From contig JAZORR010000011.1 in NCBI GenBank assembly GCA_045656705.1, positions 1-64,000 of the forward strand: a stretch of 64,000 nucleotides of DNA. The letters are read 5' to 3'. Made by a program: the position numbers and the translations under genes. This DNA is from RGIG4576 sp045656705 (GTDB taxonomy: Bacteria; Bacteroidota; Bacteroidia; Bacteroidales; Muribaculaceae). The notes beneath the pieces were generated by a model. It was not told where the DNA came from, ran no database searches, and saw only the letters and a program-made list of their open reading frames with translations. The stretch's first letter is position 1; each line of letters starts with the position of its first letter. Below are positions 33,653-43,688 of this stretch, piece after piece.

Positions 33653-36439
33653 ATGTTTACAAAAGATATTATAGCAAAAGGAATCAAGGTTAACAACCTA
33701 AAAAATATTGATGTAGTAATACCAAGAAATAAATTGGTTGTAATAACCGGCTTGTCAGGTTCTGGCAAGTCATCACTTGCGTTTGACACACTATACGCTG
33801 AAGGTCAGCGTAGATATGTAGAAAGTTTGTCGTCTTATGCAAGACAATTCCTCGGACGAATGCCTAAACCTGATTGTGATTATATTAAAGGTCTACCTCC
33901 TGCTATTGCAATTGAACAAAGAGTTAGTAATAGGAATGCACGAAGTACAGTTGGGACTTCTACCGAGATTTATGACTATTTGAGAATCTTATTTTCTCGA
34001 GTAGGTAAAACATTTTCTCCAATAAGCAACCAATTGGTAAAAAAGCACACATCTGAAGATGTGATAACTATAATCAATTCTTTTCCAATAGGTACCAGAT
34101 TTGCAATTCTTGTAAATTTACACATTCCAGAAAATAGAACAGTTTCTGAGCAATTAGAAATATTACATAAAGGAGGTTATTCAAGACTTGAAGTAGACTC
34201 CAATTTTGTGTTAATATCCGACTTGCTTAATAATGAAAACATAGAAGACATCAATAAATATAAATTATTGATTGATAGAATGCAAGTAACGCGTGAAAAA
34301 GACGATGAAATAAGACTTTTGGATTCACTTGAGACTGCATTTTATGAAGGTCATGACGAATGTATACTTAAAGTATGGGGCACTGATGAAATAGAAACTA
34401 TCACATTTTCAAAAAGATTTGAAGCCGATGGTTTACAATTTCAAATCCCTAATGAGCTGATGTTTAATTTCAACAACCCTATTGGGGCCTGTCCCGAATG
34501 TGAAGGATATGGAAAGGTTGTAGGAATTGATGAGAATTTAGTTGTACCTGATAAAAATCTTTCAATCTACGATGATGCTGTATTGTGTTGGAGAGGTGCA
34601 AAGATGAGTGAATATAAACGATATTTTATATCAATTGCATCAAAATATAATTTCCCGATACATCGCCCATATTTCCAATTATCAGAAGAAGAAAAGAAAC
34701 TTCTTTGGGAAGGTAATGATGAATTTGAAGGATTAAATGGTTTCTTTAAATATCTCGAAAGTAAAAGTTACATTATACAAAATCGTGTAATGTTGGCAAG
34801 ATACAGAGGTAAAACAATATGTCCACATTGTAAAGGTAGTCGTCTAAAACCAGATGTTGAATATATAAAGATAGGTGGCAAGTCAATTACTGATTTGACT
34901 AAAATGCCAGTAGACAAACTCAAAGAATGGTTTGAAAATATAACATTTGATGAATATGACCAAGTAGTAGCAAGTAGAGTAATTACGGAAATTAAAAACA
35001 GATTAAGTTTCCTCAATGATGTAGGTTTAGGGTATTTAACACTAAATAGATTGTCATCTACCCTATCTGGGGGTGAAAGCCAGCGTATTAACTTAGCTAC
35101 ATCGTTAGGAAGTAGTTTGGTCGGTTCTCTGTATATCTTAGATGAGCCAAGTATCGGCTTACATTCAAGAGATACAAGTAGATTGATTAAAGTTCTACGA
35201 ATGTTACAAGAATTAGGCAATACAGTAGTTGTAGTAGAACACGATGAAGATATTATTAAATCTGCAGATTATTTAATTGATGTTGGACCATTAGCCGGAC
35301 GCAATGGAGGGGAAATTGTTTACGCAGGTGATGTAGATTCTTTGGATACATCAGCAGATAGTCTTACAGTACAATATCTAAATGGTAATAAAAAAATTGA
35401 TTTACCTAAACATCGTAGGAAATGGAATAATTACATCAGAGTTAATGGTGCAATTGAAAATAATTTAAAGAACATTGATGTAAAAATTCCGTTAGGTGTA
35501 ATGACGGTTGTTACTGGTGTAAGTGGTTCTGGCAAGTCAACTCTTATAAATAAGATTTTATATCAAGGCTTAGCTAATTATTTTAATATCTCAAAAGAAT
35601 CTCCAGGACAACATAAGAATATAGATGGTGATTTATTTTTGATTAAGGGAGTGGAATTTGTCGACCAAAATCCCATAGGTAAATCATCAAGAAGTAACCC
35701 AGCTACCTATTTAAAAGTATTTGATGAAATTAGAAAACTATATGCCGAACAACAATTATCGAAACAAGTGGGATATAATTCTGGCTTTTTCTCATTCAAT
35801 ACTCCAGGTGGCAGATGTGAAGAGTGTAAAGGTGAAGGCACTATCACAATAGAAATGCAATTTATGGCAGACATTACACTTGAGTGTGAGCATTGTCATG
35901 GAAAGCGTTATAATACAAATGCTCTTGAAGTAGAATATAAAGGGAAGAATATTTATGACATACTAAATATGACTATAAATCAGGCTATTGAGTTCTTTAG
36001 TCAATCAAATGGTTTGATAGAAAAGTCAATAGTAAAACGAATGAAACCACTTCAAGATGTAGGACTCGGATACTTAAAACTCGGTCAATCATCATCTACT
36101 CTTTCTGGTGGTGAAAATCAAAGAGTAAAATTGGCATATTTTTTGAGTATTGAAAAGTCAAATCCTACTTTATTTATTTTTGACGAACCTACAACAGGCT
36201 TACACTTTCATGACATTAATACATTAATGCATTCATTTAATAAACTTATAGAAAATGGCCATACTATAATTATTATTGAGCATAATATGGATGTAATAAA
36301 ATGTGCCGATTATATTATAGATTTAGGACCTGAAGGTGGAGAAAATGGAGGGCAATTAATATATTGTGGCACTCCTGAAGGCCTTGTAGATTGTAAGGAA
36401 AGTTATACAGGTACATATTTAAAAGAAAAGCTGGAATAA
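33653..36439 (+). CDS. uvrA: Excinuclease ABC subunit A
   Basis: This UvrA damage-recognition ATPase of nucleotide excision repair has 928 residues from the ATG at 33653, which I prefer over a TTG 30 bases earlier because the promoter lies across that region. Two ABC domains are visible (Walker A ITGLSGSGKSSLAF and VTGVSGSGKSTLI; signatures LSGGESQRINLA and LSGGENQRVKLA). Zinc modules are seen as CPECEGYGKV, CPHCKGSRL, CEECKGEGT and CEHCHGKRYN. The UvrB-binding and insertion regions lie between. It ends at a terminator shared with DUF4293. Confidence 0.95.
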   Translation: MFTKDIIAKGIKVNNLKNIDVVIPRNKLVVITGLSGSGKSSLAFDTLYAEGQRRYVESLSSYARQFLGRMPKPDCDYIKGLPPAIAIEQRVSNRNARSTVGTSTEIYDYLRILFSRVGKTFSPISNQLVKKHTSEDVITIINSFPIGTRFAILVNLHIPENRTVSEQLEILHKGGYSRLEVDSNFVLISDLLNNENIEDINKYKLLIDRMQVTREKDDEIRLLDSLETAFYEGHDECILKVWGTDEIETITFSKRFEADGLQFQIPNELMFNFNNPIGACPECEGYGKVVGIDENLVVPDKNLSIYDDAVLCWRGAKMSEYKRYFISIASKYNFPIHRPYFQLSEEEKKLLWEGNDEFEGLNGFFKYLESKSYIIQNRVMLARYRGKTICPHCKGSRLKPDVEYIKIGGKSITDLTKMPVDKLKEWFENITFDEYDQVVASRVITEIKNRLSFLNDVGLGYLTLNRLSSTLSGGESQRINLATSLGSSLVGSLYILDEPSIGLHSRDTSRLIKVLRMLQELGNTVVVVEHDEDIIKSADYLIDVGPLAGRNGGEIVYAGDVDSLDTSADSLTVQYLNGNKKIDLPKHRRKWNNYIRVNGAIENNLKNIDVKIPLGVMTVVTGVSGSGKSTLINKILYQGLANYFNISKESPGQHKNIDGDLFLIKGVEFVDQNPIGKSSRSNPATYLKVFDEIRKLYAEQQLSKQVGYNSGFFSFNTPGGRCEECKGEGTITIEMQFMADITLECEHCHGKRYNTNALEVEYKGKNIYDILNMTINQAIEFFSQSNGLIEKSIVKRMKPLQDVGLGYLKLGQSSSTLSGGENQRVKLAYFLSIEKSNPTLFIFDEPTTGLHFHDINTLMHSFNKLIENGHTIIIIEHNMDVIKCADYIIDLGPEGGENGGQLIYCGTPEGLVDCKESYTGTYLKEKLE

Positions 36440-36452
36440 TCCAGCCTTTCTT
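36426..36452. terminator. Bidirectional terminator between uvrA and the DUF4293 gene
   Basis: GCTGGA (36430-36435) pairs with TCCAGC (36440-36445). The uvrA stop codon lies in the loop, A-rich sequence is on the left and CTTTCTTTT on the right. Confidence 0.65.
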
Positions 36453-36468
36453 TTAAATATGTTATATT

Positions 36469-36891
36469 TTATCTTAATCGATCATAACTACTAAGCAATT
36501 TCTTATCTCTCTTGATTGCCAAGATTGATAAAATAAGAAGTATTATTGAAATAATAGGCATACAATTTGGCATAAGGAATTGGTCAAACTTAAATGCTGA
36601 CAAATTTAATGATTCTATTACCAATACAGCAATTTGAGTGAGAGTAAGCAATACATTAATAAAGCAAAGTCCTATTTGTAGTTTTAATGCTTTATATTTA
36701 AAGATTGATACCAAAGATAATACTGTAACTAAGATACTTATTATAAATGAAATTAGACTGGCATCAAATAGTGATACTTTTTCTAAAGTTTCATTAATAG
36801 TCTTAACCAATATTACATCTGAAAAAGAATAACATCCCATTAAAATAGATGCTATCAATAAATACACGGATTGAATTCTTTGAATTACCAT
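36469..36891 (-). CDS. DUF4293 family membrane protein
   Basis: A 140-residue integral membrane protein with four hydrophobic helices (about 7-25, 40-62, 70-93 and 104-125), beginning MVIQRIQSVYLLIA, which is the typical N-terminus of the DUF4293 family of Bacteroidota. There is no signal peptide and no polar catalytic motif. It is usually a single-gene unit and its function is unknown. A charged, lysine- and arginine-rich tail ends the protein. Confidence 0.72.
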   Translation of the reverse strand: MVIQRIQSVYLLIASILMGCYSFSDVILVKTINETLEKVSLFDASLISFIISILVTVLSLVSIFKYKALKLQIGLCFINVLLTLTQIAVLVIESLNLSAFKFDQFLMPNCMPIISIILLILSILAIKRDKKLLSSYDRLR

Positions 36892-37109
36892 TGTTATTTT
36901 TGTTTGATTATTAGTTACTGCAAATATAATGCATTTTTTCTAATCTTTAAAAGAATTAATAAATAAACATTGCATAACCAAGTAGTATGTTTTATAAATT
37001 TTATTTTAACTTAATAATAAGTTTTACGAAATGTTACTCTATGTATAATAAAAATGCTTAAAAGAATAAGTAAATAGATATATTATTATGATGTAGGATT
37101 GTTTCTTCG

Positions 37110-37117
37110 TATCTTTG
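37110..37117 (+). promoter_or_regulatory. TAnnTTTG promoter box for the large TPR gene
   Basis: TATCTTTG ends 19 bases before the ATG at 37137, giving a leader of about 15 bases. Confidence 0.55.
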
Positions 37118-37136
37118 TAGAAATTATATATTTGTA

Positions 37137-39347
37137 ATGAATAGAAGTGAATTATTAAATAGAAAACAGGCTATTGATTTGACTATACAATCGCTGAAAA
37201 TTAATAAATCAATTAATTTAGTGGAAAATCTTATAAAAGATACTAATACATTGATTTATCAAACAGAATTTGATAATATAAAACTTGAGTATGATTACTT
37301 ATTAAAATATTTTTTAGATGGAGTAAACGATACCCATCGTGGCAATATCTACAATAAAATTGCAGTAAAATTGCAGATTCTAACAAATAAGATTATTTGC
37401 GAAGAATTGACAAAAAATGACTTTAATGTCTACTATGCATATAAGCGCACAATAAAAAAGAAAGGACTATCGTTGAGTACCCTACTCTATCAATATGACT
37501 CAAAATTGAAATATATTGAGCTTTTTACTGAAACAGATATAACACATTTTGATAAAATAGCACATTTCAAGGAATTAGAACAAATACAAATAGATATTTT
37601 CAACTATGTTTGGACAAGTTTCCCTATTTGTAATGAAGATTATTCATTGTTAAATGATATTTTTAGGAATGCTAAATATCCTATCATATTTAAGGAATTG
37701 CTTATTTCTGCTGTTTTATTATCATTATTGGAATATTACGATGATCAGTTATTTATCACATTAATTGATCAATATCAATCAGATTATAATAGTATTTCAG
37801 CAAAATCTATTACTGCATTGGTTATCACGCTACTAATACATACTAATTCCATCTCTGATAAAGGGGAAAATGCATTATTATCTATATCTGATACTCATAA
37901 TTTTAGTAATGATATAAAGAGTGTAATAAACTTCCTTATCAAGAGTAAGAATACTGATAGAATATCTAAGAAAATGGATGACGCTTTAATGGCGAATATT
38001 CGCAAAATCTCCCCTGATATTCTGCGTAAATTTACTTCTGATACAAATATGTCAGACTTAACTGATTTTGAATCAAATCCCGAATGGAATAAATTCATTA
38101 ATAATGATGAATTCACCTCAAATATTGAAGAATTTAGTAAAATGCAAATGGAAGGTGGAGATGTTTTTGCGTCAACATTCTGCCATTTAAAATCTTTCCC
38201 ATTCTTTTCAATGATAGGTAATTGGTTCTTACCTTTTTATTCAACACATTCACTTGTTCAAGAGTCGTTATCAGAATCTGAGATAAAGAAAGTTGATATT
38301 ATGCTTGGATCTAAATTCCTATGTGATAGTGATAAATTCTCATTTGTTGCATCACTTAACTCTGTGCCATCATCACAAAGAGATATGATGATATCACAAT
38401 TCAACGAGCAAAATATTGCACTAAATGAAATGAATGCAGGTGAATTATCCCAAAAAATTGATATCACAAAGGATTCTTTAATAAGTGGATATATTCAAAA
38501 TCTATATCGCTTCTTTAAATACAATGTAAATAAAAAAGATTTTATTGATCCATTTGATAGAGATTTTGATTTTAAAAAGATTGAAAAAATTATCAAACTT
38601 GATAATATTGCCGAAATATTACAAATAATAGGCGAATTTTATCTAAAGAATAATTTATATTCTGAGGCATTATATTATTTAAATCAAATAGAAATTGATT
38701 CTGTAAATTCAAATCCTATTTTATATCAAAAGATTGGTTTTTGCTATCAAAATATAGGAGATTATACGCAAGCAATAAATCATTATAAGAAATATGAATT
38801 ATTGTGTAATAATGATTTATGGAACATCAAGCACTTGGCTGTATGTTATAAAGCAGTGAACCAATATAATAATGCAATGGCTTACTATATTAAGGCAGAT
38901 GAATTAAAACCAGACAATATCAATATAGTTTTAAATATAGGACATTGTATGCTTGAGATTGGAGACTTAACTAATGCATTAAAACAATACTATAAAGTGG
39001 ATTATTTAACAGGCTCTAACTTAAAGGCTTGGAGGCCTTTAGCTTGGTGCTTATTCTTGAAGAAGGATTTCGAACAAAGTGAAGCATTTTACAATAAAAT
39101 AATGAATATGAATCCATCAGCAATAGATTATTTAAATTATGGTCATTTAAAATTTGCTATGAATGATATACCACAAGCTATTGCACTCTATAAAAAATCT
39201 ATAGAATCATTTGACAACTCTATAGATAAATTTACTGAATCATATAGTGCCGATAAACACTCTCTTCTAAATGTAGGTATTTCGGAAAATGATATACATA
39301 TTTTATTAGATTCATTATATTATACTTGTGAAAATTTTAAACATTAA
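37137..39347 (+). CDS. Large cytoplasmic TPR-repeat protein
   Basis: The product is 736 residues with no signal peptide or membrane segment. Residues 1 to about 470 are all-helical and low in recognisable repeats. From about 490 to 640 there are four or five tetratricopeptide repeats (for example EALYYLNQI, TQAINHYKKY, NNAMAYYIKA and TNALKQYYKV). The C-terminal 60 residues include an additional helix pair. The length and the N-terminal helical half match a conserved Bacteroidales TPR protein of unknown role. The M3 peptidase gene starts 12 bases after its stop. A scaffold or regulator is likely, but nothing here points to a partner. Confidence 0.7.
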   Translation: MNRSELLNRKQAIDLTIQSLKINKSINLVENLIKDTNTLIYQTEFDNIKLEYDYLLKYFLDGVNDTHRGNIYNKIAVKLQILTNKIICEELTKNDFNVYYAYKRTIKKKGLSLSTLLYQYDSKLKYIELFTETDITHFDKIAHFKELEQIQIDIFNYVWTSFPICNEDYSLLNDIFRNAKYPIIFKELLISAVLLSLLEYYDDQLFITLIDQYQSDYNSISAKSITALVITLLIHTNSISDKGENALLSISDTHNFSNDIKSVINFLIKSKNTDRISKKMDDALMANIRKISPDILRKFTSDTNMSDLTDFESNPEWNKFINNDEFTSNIEEFSKMQMEGGDVFASTFCHLKSFPFFSMIGNWFLPFYSTHSLVQESLSESEIKKVDIMLGSKFLCDSDKFSFVASLNSVPSSQRDMMISQFNEQNIALNEMNAGELSQKIDITKDSLISGYIQNLYRFFKYNVNKKDFIDPFDRDFDFKKIEKIIKLDNIAEILQIIGEFYLKNNLYSEALYYLNQIEIDSVNSNPILYQKIGFCYQNIGDYTQAINHYKKYELLCNNDLWNIKHLAVCYKAVNQYNNAMAYYIKADELKPDNINIVLNIGHCMLEIGDLTNALKQYYKVDYLTGSNLKAWRPLAWCLFLKKDFEQSEAFYNKIMNMNPSAIDYLNYGHLKFAMNDIPQAIALYKKSIESFDNSIDKFTESYSADKHSLLNVGISENDIHILLDSLYYTCENFKH

Positions 39348-39359
39348 TTAATATCAAAA

Positions 39360-41447
39360 ATGAAAAAAAATTTATTACTATTAGTTTTAATTTTATCACT
39401 CCAAACTATGGCAAATAGTCAAAACATTTTCTATTCGGAGTTTAAAACCACAAATGGTGCTATACCTTTTGATAAAATTACAAATAGCGATTTTGAACCA
39501 GCTATTGTAAAAGGTATCGAAGAACAAACTCAAGAAATTAACGCAATCGTGAATCAGCGTAGTGTACCAACATTTGAAAACACAATTGTTGCTCTTGAAA
39601 AATCAGGTAAAACACTTAATCGTGTACTTGGTGTATTCTACCCATATATCTCAGCTAATTCAAATGATGAATTAATGGAGATATCTACAAAGGTTTCACC
39701 TATGCTTTCTGCTCATAACACAAGCATTAGCTTGAATGAAAAACTATGGGAACGCATAAAGTTTGTTTATGAAAATGCTGATAGATCAACTCTTGATAAA
39801 GAAGATTTAATGCTTTTAGACGAAACATATCTTTCTTTCTCAAGAAATGGTGCAAACTTAGAAGGTGAAAATCGTGAAAAATATCGCGAATTAACCAATG
39901 AATTATCAATGCTTACGCTTAAGTTTGGCCAAAATGTTCTTAAAGAACTAAATACCTATGAAATCTGTCTTGAGGAAAGTGACCTAACAGGTTTACCTGA
40001 AGGTGTTATAGAAGCAGCTAAAATTGCAGCGCAAGAAAAAGGAAAAGAAGGATACCTTTTCACAATGGCTGCACCAAGTTATCGCCCATTTATGCAATAT
40101 TCTTCTCGTCGTGATTTAAGAGAAAAGATGTATCGCATATATAACACTCGTAACACGAAAGGTGAATATAGCAATATTGATGTTATGAGTAAGATTGCTG
40201 ATACTCGTAGACAAATAGCAAACATTCTCGGATATAAGACTTTTGCCGAATACAAGCTATCACACACAATGGCACAATCACCTGAAAATGTATACGAACT
40301 ACTTGATAACTTGAAAAAGGCATATCTTCCAGCACAAAATAAGGAACTTAAAGAACTTGAAAAATTTGCTTGTGAAATAGAAGGTAAGAAAATTAAACTT
40401 GAAGCATGGGATTATAGTTATTACTTTAATAAATTGAAAAATAGCAGATTTGATTTGAATGATGAAATGCTACGCCCATATTTCGAATTAAATAGTGTAA
40501 TCGAAGGTGTTTTCGGTTTGGCTACAAAACTTTATGGTATAAAATTTACAGAAAATCATGATGCACAAGTATTCCATCCTGAGGTACAAGCATTTAATGT
40601 CACCGATGCAGATGGCACATATATCGGTATGATTTACACCGACTTCTTCCCTCGTGCATCAAAAAGAAGTGGAGCTTGGATGACTGATTTTAGAGCTCAA
40701 TACATTGATGAAAATGGTAAAGATGTTCGCCCTTTGGTATCAATCACTATGAACTTTACAAAACCTACAGGAACAAAACCTTCTTTGCTTACATTTGACG
40801 AAGTTGAAACGTTCCTACATGAATTTGGTCATGGTCTACATGGTTTATTGAGCCAAGTAAAATACTCTTCACTATCAGGAACTTCTGTTTATAGAGATTT
40901 CGTGGAATTGCCATCTCAATTTAATGAAAATTATCTTATTGAAAAGGAATTCTTGGATAGCTTCGCAAAACACTATATCACAGGAGAACCAATGCCACAA
41001 GAATTAATTAATAAGATTATTGCTTCAGCTCAATTCGGAGCAGCTTATGCATGCGTGCGTCAATTGAGTTTTGGATATATGGATATGGCTTGGCATTCAT
41101 TGACTGCACCAGCTGAAAATGCTTTTGCTGTAGAATATAATGCAATAAAAGATGTTCAATCATTCTCACCAGTTGAAGGTTGTCTTATGTCACCACAATT
41201 CTCACACATTTTCTCAGGTGGATATGCAGCTGGTTATTATAGTTATAAATGGGCAGAAGTATTAGAAGCTGATGCTTTTGCTAAATTTAAGGAAGATGGC
41301 ATTTTCAATCAAGAAACAGCAAAATCATTTCGCGAAAATATCTTGAGCAAAGGTGGTACAGAAAAGCCTATGGAACTTTATAAGAAATTCCGTGGCCACG
41401 AACCTATGATTGATGCACTTCTTTCTCGTGATGGTTTGAAGAAATAA
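39360..41447 (+). CDS. dcp: M3-family oligopeptidase / peptidyl-dipeptidase, exported
   Basis: A 695-residue zinc metallopeptidase. The catalytic HEFGH (in TFLHEFGHGLHGLL) and the downstream glutamate ligand region (ELPSQFNENYLIE) identify family M3. Its length and the sequence HPEVQAFNVTD...YTDFFPRASKRSGAW match the Dcp (peptidyl-dipeptidase) branch that removes C-terminal dipeptides. A signal peptide ending TMANSQ-N is present, so it is periplasmic rather than cytoplasmic as in E. coli Dcp. It is co-oriented with and 12 bases from the large TPR gene. A strong terminator follows. Confidence 0.88.
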   Translation: MKKNLLLLVLILSLQTMANSQNIFYSEFKTTNGAIPFDKITNSDFEPAIVKGIEEQTQEINAIVNQRSVPTFENTIVALEKSGKTLNRVLGVFYPYISANSNDELMEISTKVSPMLSAHNTSISLNEKLWERIKFVYENADRSTLDKEDLMLLDETYLSFSRNGANLEGENREKYRELTNELSMLTLKFGQNVLKELNTYEICLEESDLTGLPEGVIEAAKIAAQEKGKEGYLFTMAAPSYRPFMQYSSRRDLREKMYRIYNTRNTKGEYSNIDVMSKIADTRRQIANILGYKTFAEYKLSHTMAQSPENVYELLDNLKKAYLPAQNKELKELEKFACEIEGKKIKLEAWDYSYYFNKLKNSRFDLNDEMLRPYFELNSVIEGVFGLATKLYGIKFTENHDAQVFHPEVQAFNVTDADGTYIGMIYTDFFPRASKRSGAWMTDFRAQYIDENGKDVRPLVSITMNFTKPTGTKPSLLTFDEVETFLHEFGHGLHGLLSQVKYSSLSGTSVYRDFVELPSQFNENYLIEKEFLDSFAKHYITGEPMPQELINKIIASAQFGAAYACVRQLSFGYMDMAWHSLTAPAENAFAVEYNAIKDVQSFSPVEGCLMSPQFSHIFSGGYAAGYYSYKWAEVLEADAFAKFKEDGIFNQETAKSFRENILSKGGTEKPMELYKKFRGHEPMIDALLSRDGLKK

Positions 41448-41475
41448 ATTGTTGAATTTTCATAAAAATCTATTT

Positions 41476-41510
41476 AAAAATAAGGGATTTATTAGTCCCT
41501 TATTTTTTTT
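41476..41510 (+). terminator. Terminator after the M3 peptidase gene
   Basis: TAAGGGA (41481-41487) pairs with TCCCTTA (41496-41502), extended by A-T pairs, and runs into eight T residues. Confidence 0.75.
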
Positions 41511-41525
41511 ATCTCCTAAAATTAT

Positions 41526-41533
41526 TATATTTG
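41526..41533 (+). promoter_or_regulatory. TAnnTTTG promoter box for the dCMP deaminase gene
   Basis: TATATTTG, 60 bases before the chosen ATG at 41594. It sits just after the previous terminator and likely drives the following six genes. Confidence 0.55.
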
Positions 41534-41593
41534 TACATTCATATATTTATACAAGATATTAACTATAATCGAAATAAACACAACAAGCTAAAT

Positions 41594-42037
41594 ATGGGAA
41601 ACGATTCAGATAAACAAAAATCATTAGATATTCGTTATTTAAAAATGGCATCTATTTGGGCTGAAAATTCTTATTGTAAACGCAGACAGGTTGGAGCCTT
41701 AATTGTAAAAAATAAGATGATTATATCTGATGGTTTTAATGGTACTCCTTCTGGATTTGAGAATATTTGTGAAGATGAAAATGAGAATACAAAATCTTAT
41801 GTATTACATGCTGAAGCTAATGCAATAACTAAAGTTGCAAGAACCAACAACAGCAGTGATAATGCCACATTATATGTAACTGCGTCTCCATGTATTGAAT
41901 GTGCTAAATTAATCATACAAGCAGGTATCAAACGTGTAGTTTTTTCTGAACTATACAGAATGAACGATGGAGTGGAATTGCTTAAGCGTGCAGGTATAGA
42001 ATGTGAATATATACCTAAAGATTCATTTAATTATTAA
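41594..42037 (+). CDS. dCMP deaminase / ComEB-type deaminase
   Basis: The protein is 147 residues from the ATG at 41594. A TTG at 41531 would add 21 residues but overlaps the promoter box. It has the zinc deaminase motif HAEANAIT and SPCIECAKLI (H-A-E plus P-C-x-x-C) and the early segment IWAENSYCKRRQVGALIVKN typical of deoxycytidylate deaminases. It converts dCMP to dUMP for thymidylate synthesis. The extra N-terminal cysteine and histidine residues of the T4-type enzyme are not all evident. It leads a co-oriented cluster ending at the LuxR gene. Confidence 0.88.
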   Translation: MGNDSDKQKSLDIRYLKMASIWAENSYCKRRQVGALIVKNKMIISDGFNGTPSGFENICEDENENTKSYVLHAEANAITKVARTNNSSDNATLYVTASPCIECAKLIIQAGIKRVVFSELYRMNDGVELLKRAGIECEYIPKDSFNY

Positions 42038-42055
42038 AATTTAAAACAACATCGA

Positions 42056-43684
42056 ATGAAATCTCAAAAGAATATATTAATTATACTACCAATTGTAATT
42101 GCCGTATCTATAGTTATAGGTATTCAAATTGGTAATACATTCGCATTTAATTCGGGGATTAGAATTAACGACAGAAAGATAAACGAAGTATTAAGTCTTG
42201 TTGCAAATAGTTATGTTGATACGGTTAATATTGATGAAATTGTTGAGCAAACTATTCCACAAATGCTTACACATCTCGACCCTCATACCAATTATATACC
42301 TGCAAAAGACCTAACAAATGTAAATGATGAACTTGATGGTTCTTTTAGTGGTATTGGTATTTCCTTTTTTATAATGAATGATACTGTGAGAATTGTAGAA
42401 GTGCTTTCTGGTGGGCCATCTGAAAAGGCTGGTCTTTTAGCAGGTGATAAAATCGTTGAAATTAATGACTCTTCTTTCGTAGGAAGTATTGTCAACAATC
42501 AATCAGTATTCAATCAACTTAGAGGCAAAAAAGGTACTATCGTAAAATTGGGTATCAAGCGAAACACAAGTTCTGATGTTTTACATTTTGACTTAGTAAG
42601 AGGTGATATCCCAGTAAATTCTATTGATGCAGCCTATATGGTGGACAAAAAAATTGGTTATATAAAAATTGCAAAATTTGCTCGTACCACATATAGCGAA
42701 TTCCTTCAGTCACTCGTAAAACTAAAAAATGAAGGTGCTGAAAAATATATTCTCGATTTAAGAGGAAATGCTGGTGGATTTATGGAAATGGCTATTCTTA
42801 TGACTAATGAATTTCTACAAGAAAATTCATTAATAGTATATACAAAAGGAAGGGATTCCAAAGATAATCAACAATTTTGGAGTGATGGAAATGGATCATT
42901 TAAGAATGCAGAACTTGCTATTCTTATTGATGAATACTCTGCCAGTGCAAGTGAAATTTTAGCGGGAGCAATACAAGACAATGATAGAGGTCTTGTAATA
43001 GGAAGAAGATCTTTTGGTAAAGGTTTGGTTCAGAAACAAATTGAGTTAAGAGATAGCAGTGCAATCAGACTCACTATTTCGAGATATTATACACCATCAG
43101 GAAGATGTATTCAAAAAGATTACAAAAATGGTGAAGATGCTTATCGTAAGGATATTTATGATAGATATTCACATGGTGAATTATCCCATAAGGATAGTAT
43201 AAAGGTTGATACTACAAATCTATTTTACACTTCTCATAAAAGAAAAGTGTATGGAGGAGGTGGTATTACACCTGACATTTTTATACCAGCCGACACAAGT
43301 GGTATTACATCATATTATATAAATGTAAGTAATGCGGGGCTTCTTCAAAAATTTGCTTACAGATATGCTGAAATTAATAGAAAAGAATTGTTAAAACTTG
43401 AGGATTATAAGCAATTTCTAAGAATTCTTCCAAGCGATTATTCTTTGTTAAATGATTTTGTGTCTTTTGCATCGGAAAATGGTGTACCAGCAAGGTGGTA
43501 CTATATCAATATGTCAAAAGAATTAATTGTTATTCAGTTGAAAGCATTAATAGCACGAGATATTTTTGGAAATAATGCGTTCTACCCTATTTACAACAAA
43601 AATGATAAGATGATACAAAAAGCCATTAAAGCTATTAATGAAAATAAAGCTGCTTTTCCTCTAAGAAATCCTAATTTAGACTGA
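42056..43684 (+). CDS. S41 carboxyl-terminal processing protease
   Basis: A 542-residue protein with an N-terminal membrane anchor or uncleaved signal (about 7-28), a PDZ domain (about 90-180, with GGPSEKAGLLAGDKIVEIN) and an S41 serine protease domain. The Ser/Lys dyad is S297 in YSASASE and K322 in SFGKGLVQ, 25 residues apart as in Tsp/CtpA. Such enzymes trim periplasmic proteins from non-polar C-termini. Next come a formyl-THF cyclo-ligase (4 bases on) and a RIC-like protein, an ordering I recognise as common in Bacteroidales but functionally mixed. Confidence 0.9.
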   Translation: MKSQKNILIILPIVIAVSIVIGIQIGNTFAFNSGIRINDRKINEVLSLVANSYVDTVNIDEIVEQTIPQMLTHLDPHTNYIPAKDLTNVNDELDGSFSGIGISFFIMNDTVRIVEVLSGGPSEKAGLLAGDKIVEINDSSFVGSIVNNQSVFNQLRGKKGTIVKLGIKRNTSSDVLHFDLVRGDIPVNSIDAAYMVDKKIGYIKIAKFARTTYSEFLQSLVKLKNEGAEKYILDLRGNAGGFMEMAILMTNEFLQENSLIVYTKGRDSKDNQQFWSDGNGSFKNAELAILIDEYSASASEILAGAIQDNDRGLVIGRRSFGKGLVQKQIELRDSSAIRLTISRYYTPSGRCIQKDYKNGEDAYRKDIYDRYSHGELSHKDSIKVDTTNLFYTSHKRKVYGGGGITPDIFIPADTSGITSYYINVSNAGLLQKFAYRYAEINRKELLKLEDYKQFLRILPSDYSLLNDFVSFASENGVPARWYYINMSKELIVIQLKALIARDIFGNNAFYPIYNKNDKMIQKAIKAINENKAAFPLRNPNLD

Positions 43685-43688
43685 AAAC

